Shown: positions 34,701 through 46,248 of the stretch, in pieces
Position numbering within the stretch: the stretch's first letter is position 1
How the letters are laid out: each line of letters opens with the position of its first letter
DNA from: Balaenoptera acutorostrata
Taxonomy: Eukaryota > Chordata > Mammalia > Artiodactyla > Balaenopteridae
Reading direction: 5' to 3'
DNA: 64,000 nucleotides
NCBI RefSeq assembly: GCF_949987535.1
Contig: NC_080077.1
Location: forward strand, 38,892,561 to 38,956,560
The notes under the pieces: model-generated
The model's input: only the letters and a program-made list of their open reading frames with translations
Databases searched by the model: none
What the model was told of the DNA's origin: nothing
Translations under genes and position numbers: made by a program

Positions 34701-36463
34701 CGAGTGCACCTATAGCGGCTTCACTAAATGGCTTACTTCCTCCTTTAACAGAGTCATCTTTTTACAAGGCCATTTTCGCACCTGACTTACCATTTGATAA
34801 ATTGCGTCCTTCAGTATTTAAATTACTCACCACCCTTTTACATTTCCAGACCATAAATGCGAGGCTGTGCTTCTACAGAGGCACCAATAATTCTATACAA
34901 TTTTTAATCTTCCTAAAATTTGTCTAACAGCCAACTAAAACAAAATTTCATTTAACATAACTAAGACTATATCAAGAAAACTAGAATCAGCCTCCTTATC
35001 TAAAGTCTTCATTTCTCAAGGTAAAGAAAGGATTGTGTCCCAGTAAAGATCAATTTAACCTCCCTTTTTCTCAATTCACTAAAATTATTAATCAATTGTC
35101 TCTTGGCAACTCTTGCTTTAGACCAGTTATAATCATACTTCATTGTTTATAATATGGGAATGAACAAAAGTCTCCATTCTAAGACACGAAATATGCCCGC
35201 AACACACAAAGAGAATTGTGTGATGTTGCAAAGTTTCACATTCAATGAATTTTCACTTTACAGAAAAATGACTGATATGTACAGACAGCAGGAAGGGAAA
35301 TGTCTACTATAAATTTACTTCTGACCCATAAGGAAATATTGTTTGTGGTAATGAAAGAAATCACAGAATAATAAGAATATCTCCTATTGAAATTGGGAAA
35401 AAACAAACTAGAACAAAGGAAATGCCTGGTACACTGAACCATTTATTTTAGAATTTATGAAATATTTCAAAAAAATCAAGAAATATTAAATTGAATCCCA
35501 CCACGTGAGGTTCTAAAATAAAGTGTTTCTAAAACTGCGAATACAGATGTTTAATTGAAAATAATCCTAAGGAGAAAAAAGGTGAAATAACTAAAAAAAA
35601 AATCCTACTTCACTGGCTGCTTTCTAATAAACTCGCTATGAAAATATGACTACAAAGAGGTAGGCGCACAAAAGAAGGAACATAAATAAAATCAGAAACT
35701 TTAAAAGAATTTTAGATTACAGCTCAAAATGAACTGAGACTTATGAAAACTACTAAGGATAATAACATTAACATAAAAGACATGATTTTAAAAAGAAGAC
35801 AATCAAGGAGGTGATGGACCAGATGACAATATAATATTAACACTTGTTAGATCAAAACTTTGACCTCTCAGCTGCTATTTTCCTCCATCTTCTCAAAGAA
35901 ATTCTCAAATCAAATGTAAAATTAAAAATTATAAATATATTCAATCTTTTACTTGAGTGGACCATTTTAAATATTACTAATGTTTTTCCTTTTGCTGTTC
36001 CCTACTAGTCTAAGGCATCCATTTGCCTAGGGAATAAGATTTGTTTTAGATGTATTGCAAAGAGAGAAACTACAGAATGGTCAGTTTCTGACATGAAAAC
36101 ATGATTAGGCAAGAAGCCAAAGCCTTTAAAAGCAGCAAACTTTCTAGAGTAAGTATTCTCCAAATTGCTTCATTTCCTCATTTTTTCATGTCAAAAACTA
36201 AACCTGAAGGAGTGAGAGGTTCAGAGGATTAACTGGCTATAGAGGAGATTCTTTTCCTCATCACTAATACTTGGCTGAATTTCTTTTTAAGGAGAAATTG
36301 ATCTGGGGAGACTAAGAACACTTTTTTCCATCATGCAAAATTTGTTGGAAGGTATATGAAATAAAATTGAGAGAACATCTGTTCTGATTTCCAATTTGGA
36401 GGTTTGACCTGTAATGGTTAAACCCAGGCCAGGGCCTCTTTCCTGGATATCCAACCTGGTACT
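31713..36463. other. Long repeat-free unique sequence
   Basis: These ~4.7 kb show no recognisable young or old repeat and no convincing coding frame. AT-rich words with TAATTA-type cores are common, for example in 33900-34400. It may hold conserved noncoding elements, but that cannot be seen from one sequence. Confidence 0.5.
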
Positions 36464-36580
36464 GAGGAGAGGGAAGAAGAGAAAGGGGAGAAAGGAGAAA
36501 GTCAGAGCGAAAAAGAAAAGGGTAAAAGATGAAGAAAAGAGGGAAGGAAAGAAGGGAGGAAGGATAAACGAAGAAAAGAG
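36464..36580. repeat. Polypurine tract (G/A-rich)
   Basis: These ~115 bases are almost all purines on the plus strand, in AAGAAGAGAAAGGGGAGAAA style. Short ORFs through it (K/R/E-rich) are composition effects. Confidence 0.85.
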
Positions 36581-36619
36581 ATCTGCACTCAAGGTAAGAG
36601 ATGGGCTAATTCAACAGCT

Positions 36620-36784
36620 TACATAAGTGCCTCTGAGTCACAAGCCCAGACTCAAATTTCAGCCTCATGAATCATGAGAAAAGCCAACTTATGTAGTCAT
36701 GAATCTAGTCATGCAAAATGTGACCAATACCTATCTCACAGATTTTCTTCACAAATTAAATGAATTAATATATATGCAACAAAG

Positions 36785-36788
<4 letters not shown>
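36620..36788 (+). repeat. MIR SINE relic
   Basis: The 3' part 'CAATACCTATCTCACAGATT', 'TTCTTCACAAATTAAATGAA' and TTAATATATATGCAA matches the sense MIR end ('gtacctacctcatagggttg...aggattaaatgagttaatac'). The 5' part is weak. Confidence 0.5.

Positions 36789-36844
<56 letters not shown>
36789..36844. repeat. (TA)28 microsatellite
   Basis: 28 perfect TA units directly follow the MIR end. It is self-complementary. Confidence 0.95.
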
Positions 36845-36850
<6 letters not shown>

Positions 36851-38384
36851 AAACACCCATTCTCCATAGAGAGTGTAAATAGCAAGGCTTTTGTTCACTA
36901 AAGACTTCAGAGTATTTGGCAGTCCACATTATGGGTGGTAACCAAAGAGAGATGAATTGCCAGGCAGAGTGGAAGCAGAAGAAATTGAAGCCCTGGGCAA
37001 TTATGAGAAAGCAGGTGAGGAGTAAGTGCCAACACCAACACTGTGCCAGAAGACAACACAATAAGTAATTTGACCCACCTCTGTGCACAGAGATCTTTAC
37101 GGGACCTGAAAACTTCCAGAAGGTTCCGTTTGAGTGGACTATATATGAAATCAGGTCTTCAATCTGCATCTGAGTTTATGAAGGCAGCTGAGAGAGATAG
37201 AGGCAAAGGTCATAGGAGTGAGCCCTTCTGGGCCTCAGGAGAAAGCCCGGAGAGAAACTGGATGTTCCAGGCCACAGAATTAGAGGTTAATCAAAGTTAA
37301 AAATAACTCTGAGATGTAGGATGGGGGCCCAGCTAACAACTAAGACTGAGGTTTACATATGTAAGTTGACTTCAAAAGACAGATGATGACAATGAGGACA
37401 ACGATGACGAATTTCTAATCAGAGCAGGTAATTATAGATTAAGTAAACTTGCAGACGTGGTACTCGTTAATTTAAGCAAGGCATTTAATTAAGTCTCTAA
37501 TTATATCTTGTGGACAAGGCAGAGGAATTAGATGGGGGAAGTAAAAAACACCCCATGAGTCAGGAATCTATACCCAAACATTGTGCACGCAAACAATGAT
37601 TAATGAATCAATCTGAAGTTGGAGGGAAAGTGATGTAACATAGGGTTCTGTGACTTACACTGCTGTTTATGTATTTTCATCAGTGATTTGTAAGAAAGAT
37701 AGAGAAAGCACACTTGTCAAACTGCAGACAATCCCAAACCAGGATGGAGAACAAAGGTGTATGCAGGATGAGATCATGAGAAGCATAAATGTTTTTTATG
37801 ATGGGCAGGGTCATAATTAAAGCCCCCTCACATTTTAAAAATCAGTGGAGTAGAATTATCTAACTCGGTAGCAGCTCATGTAAAAATATAAAATAAAACC
37901 CTGGGCTGTAAGTGATCACAAGTTCAATGTGATATGGTTGTGAAAGGAGCCAGTGACATCAAGCCTACATCAGTATCAGCCAACGCCCTTTCAAATTCAC
38001 GGGAGCCAATCATCTTACTCCATCCTCCAGTGATTTACTATTCTTAGTTCTCATTCCTGTGCTGTCAGTGGAAATTTAGATGATTAGAGGACAATCTCTG
38101 GGCAGTATGAGGTCTTAAAGCTATTTGAGAAATAAATATTGTGTGGATATTGGTTTGTTAAGAATGAAGCCTCAGTGAGACAGGCAAACTTTCTTCAAGT
38201 AAGTGAGATTTTGTTGTGAGATATATTTGTTCTTTGTTTTGCTAAAGTACAGAACCAGCCCAGCTGGAAATGTTGGAGGGACCCATCTGGCTCAGTGCAG
38301 TAAGACCAGACACACTGAGAATAAGAGGGTGAGATGCAGCTGTGAAGCCAGCCGTAACTCAGGCGTTCAGTCTTTCATAATTTG
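36845..38384. other. Unique sequence, nothing recognised
   Basis: No repeat family or coding-like frame is recognised. Confidence 0.5.
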
Positions 38385-39375
38385 AGAATCAACAGGTATT
38401 TTTGAGCACCTTCTCTCTGCCACACACTGCTTGGTAGTAAGCTGAAGTTGATCTTAAAAACATTTAACAACTGTATGGCATGAGCACTGACCAGTCAGAA
38501 CAGATGCCTGATCTATCAGAAAGGATGCCAATGGCAAAGAGCAGAATGCCCACATCTCAGTTCAAGATTATCAGTGGAAGGAGAAAGGTCCATGTGTAAT
38601 GATAGCACACGAAGACACCTGCTGTAATGTAAGTGTGAATGAAGAGTAGCAGCAGCCCTGAAAAAAAAAAAGGAAAAACTTAAAATTCAAATAGCATTTG
38701 AGAGGGAGCTTGATGAATAGTTAGGTGAACCAGCAGGTCAAGGGAACATCATAGGAAAAGTCAGAAAACTGCAACAATATCAGGCATGTCTGGGGAACCA
38801 TAAGTATTTCAAATTTACTATATCAGCATGAAGGTGGGAGTGAGTGGCAGGTGGTAAGGTTAGAAAGGCATACAGAGGCCAGGTCATGAAGGGTTATGTG
38901 TACCATGCAAAGAAGTATATAGGCTATCCTTTGGGCAATGGGGAGCCACTGAAGAACTAGTGAGCAAGAAAGCAACATGATCAAAATTATTCAAATGAAA
39001 TACCGCTCTAAGGGCACTGAGAAAGACTGACTAATAAGGCTACTGCAACCATTTAGAACTGGCATAAACTAAGGAAATGGCATAAGAAGCGGAAGGAGGA
39101 AATACTGAATCACTGTTGCACATCTGAAACTAATAATAATATTGTACATTAACTATAATTCAAATTAAAAAAAGAAAAGGATGAAGGAGATGAATATCGA
39201 GATACCAGGAGGTCATCAGTCAGCATTAACTGACTCAAGCAGGATGAAACAAAGATTTCTTGCTTAGTAAACTGGGGCCATTCACTGAGACAAGAACATA
39301 GGGTGGGAGGCACCTGTAGGGGACTATGGAAAATAACAAATTACATCTTTTGAGTCTGAGCAGCCCATAGGATAT
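38385..39375 (-). mobile_element. L2 LINE relic (antisense), interrupted
   Basis: It starts with the antisense L2 tail ('TTTTTGAGCACCTTCTCTCT' then GCCACACACTG). It continues through 'GGCCAGGTCATGAAGGGTTA', 'GGCAATGGGGAGCCACTGAA', 'AGAAAGCAACATGATCAAAA' and, after a short L1 tail insertion, 'GGGGCCATTCACTGAGACAA' with GAACATAGGGTGGGAGG. These blocks are in antisense L2 order. The middle (38450-38840) is too decayed to follow. Confidence 0.6.
39106..39176 (+). mobile_element. Very short L1 3' tail inserted in L2
   Basis: 'GAATCACTGTTGCACATCTG', AAACTAATAATAATATTGTA and an A-rich end are the last ~70 bases of the L1 3' UTR. L2 sequence resumes after it. Confidence 0.65.
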
Positions 39376-39574
39376 GAAGGAGGAAGTATCTAATTCAGGT
39401 AGGGAATTTGAGAGAGACGGGATCTAAAGTTACAAATTTCAGACTTACTACATCTGAAACTACCCTGCAAAAGTATACAGGAGAAAAAGGAAAAAGAGCT
39501 GAGGTCAGAATTAAACTTAAGAAAACTAACATTTAAGTAGTGGGTTGAGCAAGAGAAGCCTGCAAAAGAGACTA

Positions 39575-39690
39575 CAGCCACAGCTTTCTAAGTGTATAGT
39601 CTTGGGCAAGTCACTTTGCCTCAAAGAACTTCAATTTCCTCAACTTATAACTTGGAGATAATAATACCCTGCACTCAAGATAATAAACCA
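39575..39690 (+). repeat. MIR SINE relic
   Basis: 'GTCTTGGGCAAGTCACTTTG' followed by 'TTCAATTTCCTCAACTTATA' and GGAGATAATAATACC is the sense MIR core. Confidence 0.72.
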
Positions 39691-39839
39691 GCATGCATGG
39701 TCACATTCCCAAATGTTAGATCTCTTCTTTCTCTTGTGCATATTTTGAGTCTGAGTCATCGACTAGCTAATGCTGACTAGCTAAGAGTAATTTATTTAAA
39801 TAGCAACTTGAAAATTTCTTATTAAAAATAAAGTGAACA

Positions 39840-39985
39840 AATTTGTAGCGTGAAGGGAGAGTGCAAGTTCTGGAATGAAATGGATTTGGATTCCTGATGC
39901 AACTTTGGACAATTTACTTAACCTCTCTAAACATGTTTTCTCAGTTGTAAAATGGGTACAACTGTGTGCCTCACAGGAATTCTGT
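39840..39985 (+). repeat. MIR SINE relic
   Basis: 'GGATTTGGATTCCTGATGC', 'CTTTGGACAATTTACTTAAC' with CTCTCT, 'TTCTCAGTTGTAAAATGGGT' and GTGCCTCACAGG follow the sense MIR order. Confidence 0.75.
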
Positions 39986-41220
39986 TGCTTAAGGGCAGAA
40001 CCATAAGCAGCTCACCTCCCTCTGCTCCTGCAATTCAGCAGGTACTCATAAGTCTTAGTTCTTTCTCCATTGCACCTCTTTACTTCTCAAGTCTACTGTA
40101 CCAGACATAATACAAGATTTCCTTAATGACTCAGTGTTATCATTATGAACATCAGTTAATGTTACGTGTCTGAGATGCAGATGCAGCTGCAAATGCAATA
40201 GAACATCAGGCGTAATGAGCCACTCATGTAACACACAGTTGACTTGCCTAATTTTGTCGTATGCATGATATTGAATCCGCAGCAGCTTGAGATGATTTAC
40301 CAGGCACCCAAAAATGTGAACAGCTGCCTTTCTAAGATTTGATGTCGTATAAGGGAGATGAACGAATGTTGTAGTGATTCATCAACCTTTCAAACGTTTG
40401 TTTGTTCTTTTATAGCTAACACAACTTTCTTATGTGTCTGGCCTTGTCTTTTATAAATGAAGTCTGCAGTCTGTGTTGTACCCGCTATATTCCACAGCAC
40501 TACAACTCAGCTCTGTTCTACCCCATTTGTGCCCATTATCTTACGATACTGTGGAGTTTAAACCCACACTAGAGATGCCAAAGGATCTCTCCTGGATAAT
40601 TCCTTATCGCAATTACAGTCTCCTTTGCCTAAGCACCTACATTTCGTACCACTGTGACCCTATTCATACTCACCCTGCCCCCAGGTGAGTAGCCCAAAAA
40701 TCAGCACCAAGACGAATGGCCAGCTGACTCACAGTCTAGCATATGACACAGCCTATATAGCTCTGAAAGGGTGAGCTAAGCCATTTGGATTCTTCCTTTT
40801 CAAAATGTATAACGGGAAACAACAAGAAATGATGCCAGTCAGTAGTGAGTTAATGGTGACACAATGCCACGTGTAATCCAAAGTTTGGAGGGACCAGAAA
40901 TGATACAGAGAAGAGAAGGATGAAGTCCCCTGGTGGTGAACAGAGAGTAAGTTAGATGTGTGGAGAGGGGCAGAGTTGGTGAGAGAGAGGGAGGAGGGGA
41001 AGAGGAGGGGAAGTGGGGAGGTAAAGGAGCCAGAGGAGGAGAAACACGTTCATCTTTAAAGATGCCTTGAGCCTCATGGGCTATGAAGACCCACTTGCAC
41101 TCTGCGTTTTTCTCTAACATACATGGCTTTTTCTTCCCTGAGGTAACTTAAGAGGATCTTCTTTCTTTCAATCAATTTAGCCTGACTGATAGATTACAAT
41201 GGTATCAAAACACAACTTAC
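39986..41220. other. Unique sequence with a polypurine tract
   Basis: A G/A-rich tract lies at about 40978-41045. No repeat family or convincing coding frame is otherwise recognised. Confidence 0.5.
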
Positions 41221-41900
41221 AACACTTCAGTCAAGTTTACCTTGTATAAAGTGCTGAATTGCGATGGCTGCCATGGCTTTTGATTGACCTTGGAGATTTA
41301 AGTCCAGATGAACTCCTCCTCCAGTACCTGCTCCCCTCCCCCATCCACAAATCCCAATGTAGGGACAGGATATTCCTTCCCAGAACCCTGGGGTATAAAT
41401 GACGGATTTTCTGGGGTTCTGGGTTTTCTCTCCGCAGAAAGCCCACTCCGCTATCCCTCTGAGTGGTTCTTTGCTCCTCCTCGCCCACTCTCTTCCTTTT
41501 TCTCCTCTGCTTTTCTTTTCTCGGTAGCTTCTGCCTCATTCATCCCTGTCCTTGAACGCTTCTCGGGTTTCACAGGTCCTTTAAAAATATCAACAGCCAA
41601 TCTGTGCACCATCCAGAGAATCTTCTCTAAGCCTCCCAACCTGTGCTCTTCTCTGCCATTTCTGTTTCTTCTGTTTTACCAACAAGGTAATGATTTCTAG
41701 ATTTGTTCAGTTATTCTGGAGTCCTGAGTGATTCTGAAAGCCTGTTATGATTCAGCGGCTGGGATCCAGACAGCTGGAATTTCTGACAGTGAGAGCTGTC
41801 AAATGACACAGAGGGAGCGGCACGTTCCAGACTGTGTGGCCCACGGCCATGGACCTGACCACTCAGGACTCCGGAGAGACCCCAGCAATGTCCATTTCTG
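41221..41900. other. GC-richer unique block with TATA-like box
   Basis: This block is visibly richer in G and C than its neighbours. It contains GGTATAAATGACGG at about 41390-41403 and pyrimidine-rich stretches before CAG (near 41435). Overlapping frames of about 100-130 codons exist on both strands (41308-41700 plus, 41237-41539 minus). Neither resembles a protein I know. It could be an exon or promoter of an unrecognised noncoding transcript, or chance. Confidence 0.25.
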
Positions 41901-42269
41901 ACATACCTTATATATCAAAAACTGAAAAAATGCCAAAACAGAGGTTTTTAGAAATATTTTATATATGAACATATTAATACTTTTAACCTAAAAATATTAG
42001 GCAATATCCTTGTGCTACCCAGAGGACATTAAGGCAAAGCATCTAAATTTTAGATTCCAGGCCTTCTGTGAATTGAGGCCCTGGCCAAATGGGCATCCAC
42101 CCTCTGGGATAATTCCTGCCAGAAATCTTACAGAATGATACTGGCATGAAAACCAATGGTTGGGTATGATCTTATCATATTATAGCTCTAAACTGTAACG
42201 GTTTCATCATAGCCTTTTATTTGAATATTTGACTAAATCCAACTAAAAGGGACAAATAAACCACACCCC

Positions 42270-42362
42270 CAGCTTTGTTCTACCACTAACCAGCCATGGG
42301 ACATTGGGCTTACAAGTCACTTTCAAGCTACAGGCATCAACTGTTTAATCCTTTAAAATGAG
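42270..42362 (+). repeat. MIR SINE relic
   Basis: 'TTCTACCACTAACCAGCCAT' with GGGACATTGGGCTTACAAGTCACTT-type wording matches the sense MIR core ('ctgccactaactagctgtgt' and on). It is decayed. Confidence 0.5.
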
Positions 42363-42440
42363 TGGATCAACCAGATATCTGTCCTCCCTTAGTGCTTTAA
42401 GAGCCTGTAATATACATTTATTTGGTTTTCAAAGCAATAA

Positions 42441-42859
42441 AAAAAAAAAGTCTGGGGCTTCCCTGATGGCGCAGTGGTTGAGAATCTGCCTGCCAATGCA
42501 GGGGACACGGGTTCGAGCCCTGGTCTGGGACGATCCCACATGCCGCGGAGCAACTGGGCCCGTGAGCCACAACTACTGAGCCTGTGCATCTGGAGCCTGT
42601 GCTCCGCAACGGGAGAGGCCGCTACAGTGAGAGGCCAGCACACCGCGATGAGGAGTGGCCCCCGCTTGCCACAGCTGGAGAAAGCCCTTGCACAGAGATG
42701 AAGATCCAACGCGCCCAAAAATAAATTAATTAATTAATTTAAAAAAAAAAAAAAAAAGCTTTGTACAGAGCCAGCTGTACCAAGACAGCCCTGAAATTCT
42801 CGAGTAACAGGTTTTCAATTAGGAATATTTAAAAAAAAAAAAAAAAAAAAAAAAGTCTG
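42441..42859 (+). mobile_element. CHR-type SINE with 73-bp 3' transduction and TSD
   Basis: The full-length SINE body starts at 42455 (GGGCTTCCCTGATGG), with box A, B box GGTTCGAGCCC and a tail of (AATT)n plus poly(A) to 42757. Then come 73 bases of non-SINE sequence (42758-42830) and a second, 24-base A-run, followed by GTCTG at 42855-42859. The same A-run plus GTCTG lies just before the SINE (about 42440-42454). The TSD therefore encloses SINE, extra DNA and second tail. The extra bases must have been co-transcribed from a source locus. Confidence 0.85.
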
Positions 42860-44271
42860 AGCTGAGAGAACTTTTTAGGAGAAGTTATTGTCCTATATGA
42901 GTAAGCTTCAGTGAAAGCATTATAAGAGCTAGAAATTTTTGCATACAAATTGTTTGAAAACAGAGGCAGGTAAAGATGTCCTGTATCCAATATAAAGAAT
43001 AAAAATTCACTTAGTTATTTCCTATTTAGCACCACAGAATGTCAGTTTGTTTTGCCTTCTGCTTTTTCCCCAACTTCATTTCAGAAACAATACTAGGAGA
43101 CTGAGCTCAATCAATGTCAAAGAGATAAAACTGAAGTCAATGACATCTGGAACCCTCACTCTTAGAATAGCACTGTATGAAAATTAAGAGTGGCATGGAG
43201 AGCCCTGTTAGCCAAATAAACTTGGAAGATCTACACATGGTGGTCTGTACAACCTTACGAATGTGCAAGTTGTATCTGTTAGATGACAATCAAGAATTTT
43301 TTCCATGCCCTTTCCATGAGTGTAAAAAGGAATATTTTCCTCCCCAAGGAAGGAGTAGCAGCTAATCTGGCTGGGGCAAGCCTTGGCAGTCATTAAACCA
43401 TACTCAGTTAGTAGATGGGATTCATGTGTTAAAGGCCATTGCTCATGTGTCGCTAGGGTCAAGGACATAATGCAGTTTGACCTGCCTGTGTTCAGAAGTA
43501 ACAGGCAGTTCATTATTTTTCTTCACCTTTTAGGCACACCTGGGTAAGATCTCCCCATCCTGAAAAAAGAAAGAACAGAATTCTCTCTCTCTTCCAGGTT
43601 TTTAGAGATTGGTTAAGCCCTGAAAAGTTGGCCTTGCCCAAGGATCTATTCCAAAGTCATTAACAGGCCACCTGGGTTTTAGGTAGAAGCCTCACTGTAT
43701 CATACAGTTTACCAGAGTACCAATTTACGACAGAACCAAATATTTATGACAACCAACAGTAAGGCTGTTACTTTCATCTCTATTTTATATCTGTACCCAT
43801 TCTTTATTTCATTCAGAAAATAAAGCAAGGAAGAGAGATTTGTCATTTCCCTCAATACCTGGACTTCTAACTTATCAGTATGTTGACTAACAAATTTGTG
43901 AATAAATACTAAGACTAGAAACTCACAGAAGGATGTAGCTTATTTTTGCCCTGTGTTTGTTGCTGAAGCTTATCACTGTGGTAACGTTTGCTTTACAGGA
44001 ATGGCTGAAGTCAGTCAGCTTATCAACCTTATATGGCTAAAGAAACCAAGTTTTTTATGGGGAATAAACACCAATGTTTGAGGGTTGGTCTTTGGGAATT
44101 AGTACTAAGTATTGATGGCTGACATTAGATGAATACTCCAAATTCAGTTCCTCTTTATCTTGGTGTACAGGGATAAGGAGAATAGTGAAGAAACTAATTT
44201 CTTGATTCTTGAAGCTTATTCACAAGCTCTTAAAGTGACCAATACATGATCTCAAGTTCATTCTGCGTTTC
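42860..44271. other. Unique sequence, nothing recognised
   Basis: No repeat family or convincing coding frame is recognised. Confidence 0.5.
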
Positions 44272-44965
44272 TCTTTTGTGTGGTCAAATATACATAACAT
44301 AAAATTTATCATTTTAACCATTTATACATGCATAATTTGGTGGCATTAATAAGCACATTCACAATGTTGTGTAACTCTCACCACTACTTCCAGAATTTTT
44401 TCATCATCCCAAACAAAAACTCTATACCCATTAAACAACTCTCCATTTGCCCCTTTCCCCAGCTCCTGGTAACCTCTATTCTACTTTCTGTTCTATGAAT
44501 TTGCCTATTCCAGATAATTTATACAACAAATCATACAACATTTGTCCTTTTGTGTCAGGCATATTTCACTTAGCATAATGTTTTCAAAGTTCATCCATGT
44601 TATATAGCATGTATCAGAACTTCAATCCTTTCTATAGATGAATAATATCCCATTGCATTATATACCACATTTTGTTTACCCATTCATCTGTTGATGGACA
44701 CTTACATTATTTCCACCTTTTAGCTATTATGAGCAATGCTACTATGAACATGGGTATGCAAGTATCGTTTTAAGTCCTTGCTTTCAATTCTTTTAGGTAT
44801 ATAGCTAGGAGTGAAATTACTGGATCATACGTTAACTCTATGTTTAACTTTTTTGAGAAACTGCCAAGCCATTCCACAGTAGCTGCCCCATTTTACATTC
44901 CCATCAGTAATGTACAAGGGTTCCAATTTCTCTAAATCTTTGCCAATATTTTCTATATTCCATTT
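44272..44965 (-). mobile_element. Old L1 LINE 3' end (antisense)
   Basis: Antisense 3' UTR blocks ('ATATACATAACATAAAATTT', 'ACCCATTAAACAACTCTCCA') are followed by the antisense ORF2 C-terminus: 'ACCCATTCATCTGTTGATGG', 'AGCAATGCTACTATGAACAT' and 'CATTCCACAGTAGCTGCCCC'. This is the order of the older L1MA/L1MB-type ends. Confidence 0.82.
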
Positions 44966-45911
44966 TTGATAACAGTCAGGTATCAACTGCATTCCCAGCT
45001 CTAGATGCTGATGCTGATTCACCAGCCACTTAGCTCGTGGTATTCCCCATTACTGATTTTGGTCCAGGATGGATTCAATCAGACAAAATGAAAGGCTTTT
45101 AAGGGCTTGAAAGATGTTCCATGTTCTATCTCTCTTTCTACCTCATCCCCCTCACCCTAAACAGACACCATAAGTAGAAAACACACTGTCTTAGCTTTTG
45201 CTGGAGCTGTCTTAGAGGAACTATCCTGATGACAAGACCAAAACTCCAAAGATGACGGAGAAAAAAAGACAGAAAAAATCTGAATCTTTGATGATATATT
45301 CAAACCAAAATCACCCAAACCAGAGAACCCACTCTACCTGTAGATGTCTTTTTTATGTGAGGTAATAATTGTTCTATTTTTCAAGCCAGTATGAGATGGA
45401 GTTTCTGGCATCTGAGCTCAAAATCATCCAAACTGATTGCTTTAATATGGACCAGAAAATAGGTTGAACCATAGAAGAGTGGCAGATTTTTATCAATGAA
45501 CAGATATAGATGAATGGCAGCCACACATATATAACATAAAATTATGTTATCTTTGTGGTTTACAAGTGAGAAGAAAAATACCAGGTACCAACTCCCAAAT
45601 TCAGAGGAAATGGAAATACCTATAACGTTAATTTTATGTCTTGAGTTTTTAAAAAAATTCAAGAATAAAACAGAATTTGTTTTAAAATAGGAAAAACATG
45701 GAGGTGAGGCAGCATAAATCACATGCCTCATAACCTCTAATACATTCCCAACTTTCATGAGTTGAGTTAATATTATTTTCAACTTAATAAATTACTCAGT
45801 GCTTTTTTTAAAAACATGTTCTCCTTTGTGCAAACTATTATTTCAAAAACAAGCCTGACATAAGCCTTTCCTTTGTGTTCTTACTCGAGGTATATGTATT
45901 GGACATTCATT
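44966..45911. other. Unique sequence, nothing recognised
   Basis: No repeat family is recognised. The minus-strand frame at 45381-45782 is hydrophobic and unrecognised. Confidence 0.5.
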
Positions 45912-46248
45912 TAAGATGTAGGATAGGGCTTCCCTGGTGGCACAGCGGTTGAGAATCTGCCTGCTAATGCAGGGGACACGGGTTCGAGCCCTGGTCTGGG
46001 AAGATCCCGCATGCCACAGAGCAACTGGGCCCGTGAGCCACAACTACTGAGCCTGCGCATCTGGAGCTTGTGCTCCGCAACAAGAGAGGCTGCGATAGTG
46101 AAGAGGCCCGCGCACCGCGATGAAGAGTGGCCCCCGCTTGCCACAACTAGAGAAAGCCCTCGCACAGAAACCAAGACCCAACACAGCCAAAAATAAATAT
46201 AAAAATAAATAAATAAATTTTAAAAAGATTACTATAAGATGTAGGATA
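45912..46248 (+). mobile_element. CHR-type SINE with TSD and an 8-nt tail extension
   Basis: The full-length body starts at 45926 and its (AAAT)n tail ends at about 46226. TSDs TAAGATGTAGGATA lie at 45912-45925 and 46235-46248 and are identical. Between the A-rich tail and the right TSD are 8 bases (GATTACTA), either a very small transduction or tail decay. Confidence 0.93.

Noticed and set aside
36414..36626. Lys/Glu-rich 70-codon ORF
   Set aside because: It is produced by the polypurine tract and has no other support.
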